Positions 62,264 to 64,000 of a DNA stretch of 64,000 nt are shown here, piece by piece. A program made the position numbers and the translations under genes. Below the pieces are notes generated by a model. The model did not search any database. It was not told where the DNA came from and saw only the letters and a list, made by a program, of their open reading frames with translations. Location: positions 112,345 through 176,344 of the forward strand of contig NZ_CP111055.1 of NCBI RefSeq assembly GCF_026250525.1, in the 5' to 3' direction. This stretch comes from Chondrinema litorale (GTDB lineage: Bacteria; Bacteroidota; Bacteroidia; Cytophagales; Flammeovirgaceae). Every line of letters starts with the position of its first letter. The stretch's first letter is position 1.

Positions 62264-62854
62264 TTAGAAAAAATTTTTAAGAATAAGTGCGACTACTAAA
62301 ATCATATCCGTATTATATCTTATTTTTTGCTTTATTGCTTTCAATGCTAGACTAATTTGAGTCTCAACTGTTTTAACTGAAATACCTAGTTGATGAGCAA
62401 TTTGAATATAAGTAAGTCCTTCTTCTCTACTTAATAAGTATATTTCTTTTCTTTTGGGAGGAAGAGTTTCAATCACATGATTTAAGAAATTCGTCAATTC
62501 TTTGTTATAAAGTTGACTTGCTGGGTCAATTTCTTGATAAGGAATAGTATTAATTTTTTCAATTGATACATTAACAGACTTCTTTTTCCTGTAAAAATCA
62601 ATCAAAGAATTTTTGGCTATTTTAAAGATGTAACCATCTATTGGATGAGAAGTATTGATTCTTTCTCTACTTTCCCAGATTTTTAAGAATAAATCTTGAG
62701 TAAGTTCTTCAGAATCTTCAGGATTATGAAGATGCTTTTTTATAAAAGTATATACTTTTGGATAAAAAAAATGATATAAAATTTTAAATGCAAAAACATC
62801 TCCTTTTGTAATGTTTTTTATAATCTTCTCATCAATAATTCCAGTTTTATACAT
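62264..62854 (-). CDS. FecI-type ECF sigma factor
   Basis: 196 residues with sigma region 2 (LYHFFYPKVYTFIKKHLHNPEDSEELTQDLFLKIW...GYIFKIAKNSLIDFYRKKK) and region 4 (LPPKRKEIYLLSREEGLTYIQIAHQLGISVKTVETQISLALKAIK). It heads the second polysaccharide locus, followed by fecR, susC and susD, the standard Bacteroidota trans-envelope signalling arrangement. The last ten residues are hydrophobic (LVVALILKNFF), as in many of these sigma factors. Confidence 0.92.
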   Translation of the reverse strand: MYKTGIIDEKIIKNITKGDVFAFKILYHFFYPKVYTFIKKHLHNPEDSEELTQDLFLKIWESRERINTSHPIDGYIFKIAKNSLIDFYRKKKSVNVSIEKINTIPYQEIDPASQLYNKELTNFLNHVIETLPPKRKEIYLLSREEGLTYIQIAHQLGISVKTVETQISLALKAIKQKIRYNTDMILVVALILKNFF

Positions 62855-63274
62855 TTGCTAATCATTCATTTTCAAATCCAAATTAAAAATTTTTCATGAA
62901 AAAATAAATTTAAAACTGGTTTATCCATTATGATTTAAAATAGCACCGATTATTAAATATGAAACAGATATAAATAGTTTAATTACAGACAAAACCACGC
63001 TCCTATAAATTAGTTAATAATTTTAATTTTGCTATTTTGAGATTACTCTTTGTTTGAATGCGATATGTATTATATAATTTGAATTTTATTGTAAAATAGA
63101 ATTAATCAGAATAAAATGTTTAAATTTCATTTATAATGAATTTATATTTTATTATTACTCAAAATAGATTATAATAGTTAATTTTTTGAATAAAATAGGA
63201 AGTGATTAATAGTTTAACATAATAGCCCATTATATTCTTAAAAAATTGTTTTTTTATTCTAGATACTTAAAATC
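62855..63274. other. Gene-free interval with second copy of the 18-bp repeat
   Basis: About 420 AT-rich bases upstream of the FecI gene. ACATAATAGCCCATTATA at 63217-63234 repeats the sequence at 52541-52558. The promoter of the FecI operon must lie here, but no clear TAnnTTTG box was identified. Confidence 0.4.
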
Positions 63275-64000
63275 TTAATTCTTTTTTACTTTTAAAAACC
63301 TGTGTTCAGATAGATTAAATCCTGTGATTTCTCCACAATCATCCCGAATAAATTCTAAAGCGCTTGCAAACCATCTGTTTCCTCCTAAAATTTGGAAATC
63401 ATCATCCCAGATATTTTGTAGACTTAATTTCCCCATTCGAATATGACCTAGTTTTAATGTATCATTTATATAAACTATAGAGTAAATGGTTTTTATATCT
63501 TCTCCTCGATAATCTCCTGCATACTCTTGCAGAGTATCTGGGTCGTAATGATTTTTATCCATCAAGGGACACTCCTTTCCATTCACAGTAATGTGTGTTA
63601 CCTGATTCAACTCATTTCTATGAAAAGTCATTAGTTGATCTCTATTATCTTTTACAATAAATTTATCATTTCCTATAGCTGTCATTAATAGTGGATAATC
63701 ACTGGTTTGCTGCATCCATAGTTCTTTTCCTTTTTGCATAATTGCCACATAATTAGTGGGATTAATTTTATAAGTGCCAATATAATCTTCCAGAGCTTCT
63801 GGCAAAACCGCCTCCACTGAATCTTCTTTCACCACTTGATTTATTATAGGGGTCGCAGGAATATAATAGGAAGCTATTTCATGGGCTACCTTATAGTTAC
63901 CTATAGCATAGTTATTTAGCACTCCAATAGATAAATGATACTCAGGCAAATAAACCAGCAGGCTGGTAAACGAAAACCAATATCCTTGATGACTAATCCG
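63275..64000 (-). CDS. Serine hydrolase, class C beta-lactamase family (5' end outside the window)
   Basis: The minus-strand frame is open to the window edge; an apparent start at 63949 is only an internal TTG. From the edge it reads ...RISHQGYWFSFTSLLVYLPEYHLSIGVLNN, the end of a beta-lactamase-fold domain (HxG-type box, PEY, VLxN), followed by two lipocalin-like C-terminal domains (VAIMQKGKELWMQQ, YAGDYRGEDI, TGFNLSEHRFLKV). About 242 residues are present; the SxxK and YxN catalytic motifs would lie upstream. It is related in architecture to the gene at 10470. Confidence 0.82.
   Translation of the reverse strand, partial: RISHQGYWFSFTSLLVYLPEYHLSIGVLNNYAIGNYKVAHEIASYYIPATPIINQVVKEDSVEAVLPEALEDYIGTYKINPTNYVAIMQKGKELWMQQTSDYPLLMTAIGNDKFIVKDNRDQLMTFHRNELNQVTHITVNGKECPLMDKNHYDPDTLQEYAGDYRGEDIKTIYSIVYINDTLKLGHIRMGKLSLQNIWDDDFQILGGNRWFASALEFIRDDCGEITGFNLSEHRFLKVKKN

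Noticed and set aside
1..64000. tRNA, rRNA or CRISPR arrays
   Set aside because: No cloverleaf-like segments with conserved tRNA boxes, no rRNA signature and no regularly spaced repeats were seen on reading both strands.

Overview
The window is about 33% GC and comes from a member of the Bacteroidota, most likely a marine polysaccharide degrader of the Cytophagales/Flavobacteriia type. The evidence is two SusC/SusD pairs, a FecI/FecR sigma/anti-sigma pair, many lipoprotein signal peptides, TAnnTTTG-like -7 boxes and a full alginate catabolism locus. No rRNA, tRNA, CRISPR array or intact insertion sequence was seen.

Layout. (1) 43-9380 (+): copper resistance: TolC-type outer membrane protein, CPH-type (CopB) P1B ATPase, CusB-like adaptor with a DUF3347 tail, a DUF3347 lipoprotein, a haem-binding-domain protein, a multicopper oxidase fused to a CopB-like barrel, and a DUF305 protein. 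(2) 9.4-24.9 kb: a mosaic accessory stretch. It holds gene remnants (S41 peptidase-like start, IS481-like transposase start, RelE/HigB-like toxin end), a serine hydrolase, a Crp/Fnr regulator plus SDR sharing an operator, an orphan RHS C-terminal toxin with a possible immunity gene, an XRE regulator, a VapBC-type pair and an arsenic operon (arsR, two arsC-like phosphatases, acr3). (3) 24.3-42.5 kb (-): alginate utilisation locus: SusC, SusD, PL17 lyase, KdgF, MFS transporter, DEH-reductase-like SDR, TauE/SafE, KdgK, PPi-type phosphofructokinase, a decayed KDPG aldolase remnant, PL6 lyase, cupin lipoprotein and GH29 fucosidase. (4) 43.3-51.4 kb: a 'YHYH island' led by an ECF sigma factor. (5) 51559-52287 (+): FadR-type GntR regulator, probably the alginate regulator. 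(6) 52.8-62.9 kb (-): a second polysaccharide locus (GH106-like rhamnosidase, SusD, SusC with STN domain, FecR, FecI). (7) The window ends inside a serine hydrolase.

The main discovery candidate is the YHYH island. Its first three genes (ECF sigma, 95-residue single-span protein, 146-residue membrane-anchored periplasmic protein) match the sizes and order of parts of the CnrY/CnrX/CnrH metal-sensing modules. Four copies of one promoter, RRGGAAT-N13-CGTCTA with identical spacing, lie before the sigma gene, two YHYH lipoprotein genes and a second copy of the 95-residue protein. This defines a small autoregulated regulon around lipoproteins of unknown function with repeated Tyr-His-Tyr-His motifs. 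Two of the YHYH genes are near-identical at their 3' ends and face each other as inverted repeats.

Other regulatory logic can be read directly. TTGGTTRACCAA palindromes lie before the GntR gene and upstream of the alginate susC. TTACCA-AA-TGGTAA palindromes lie at nearly constant distance from -7-like boxes before the Crp/Fnr gene and its SDR neighbour. ATTGCAAT palindromes lie before arsR and inside the ars operon.
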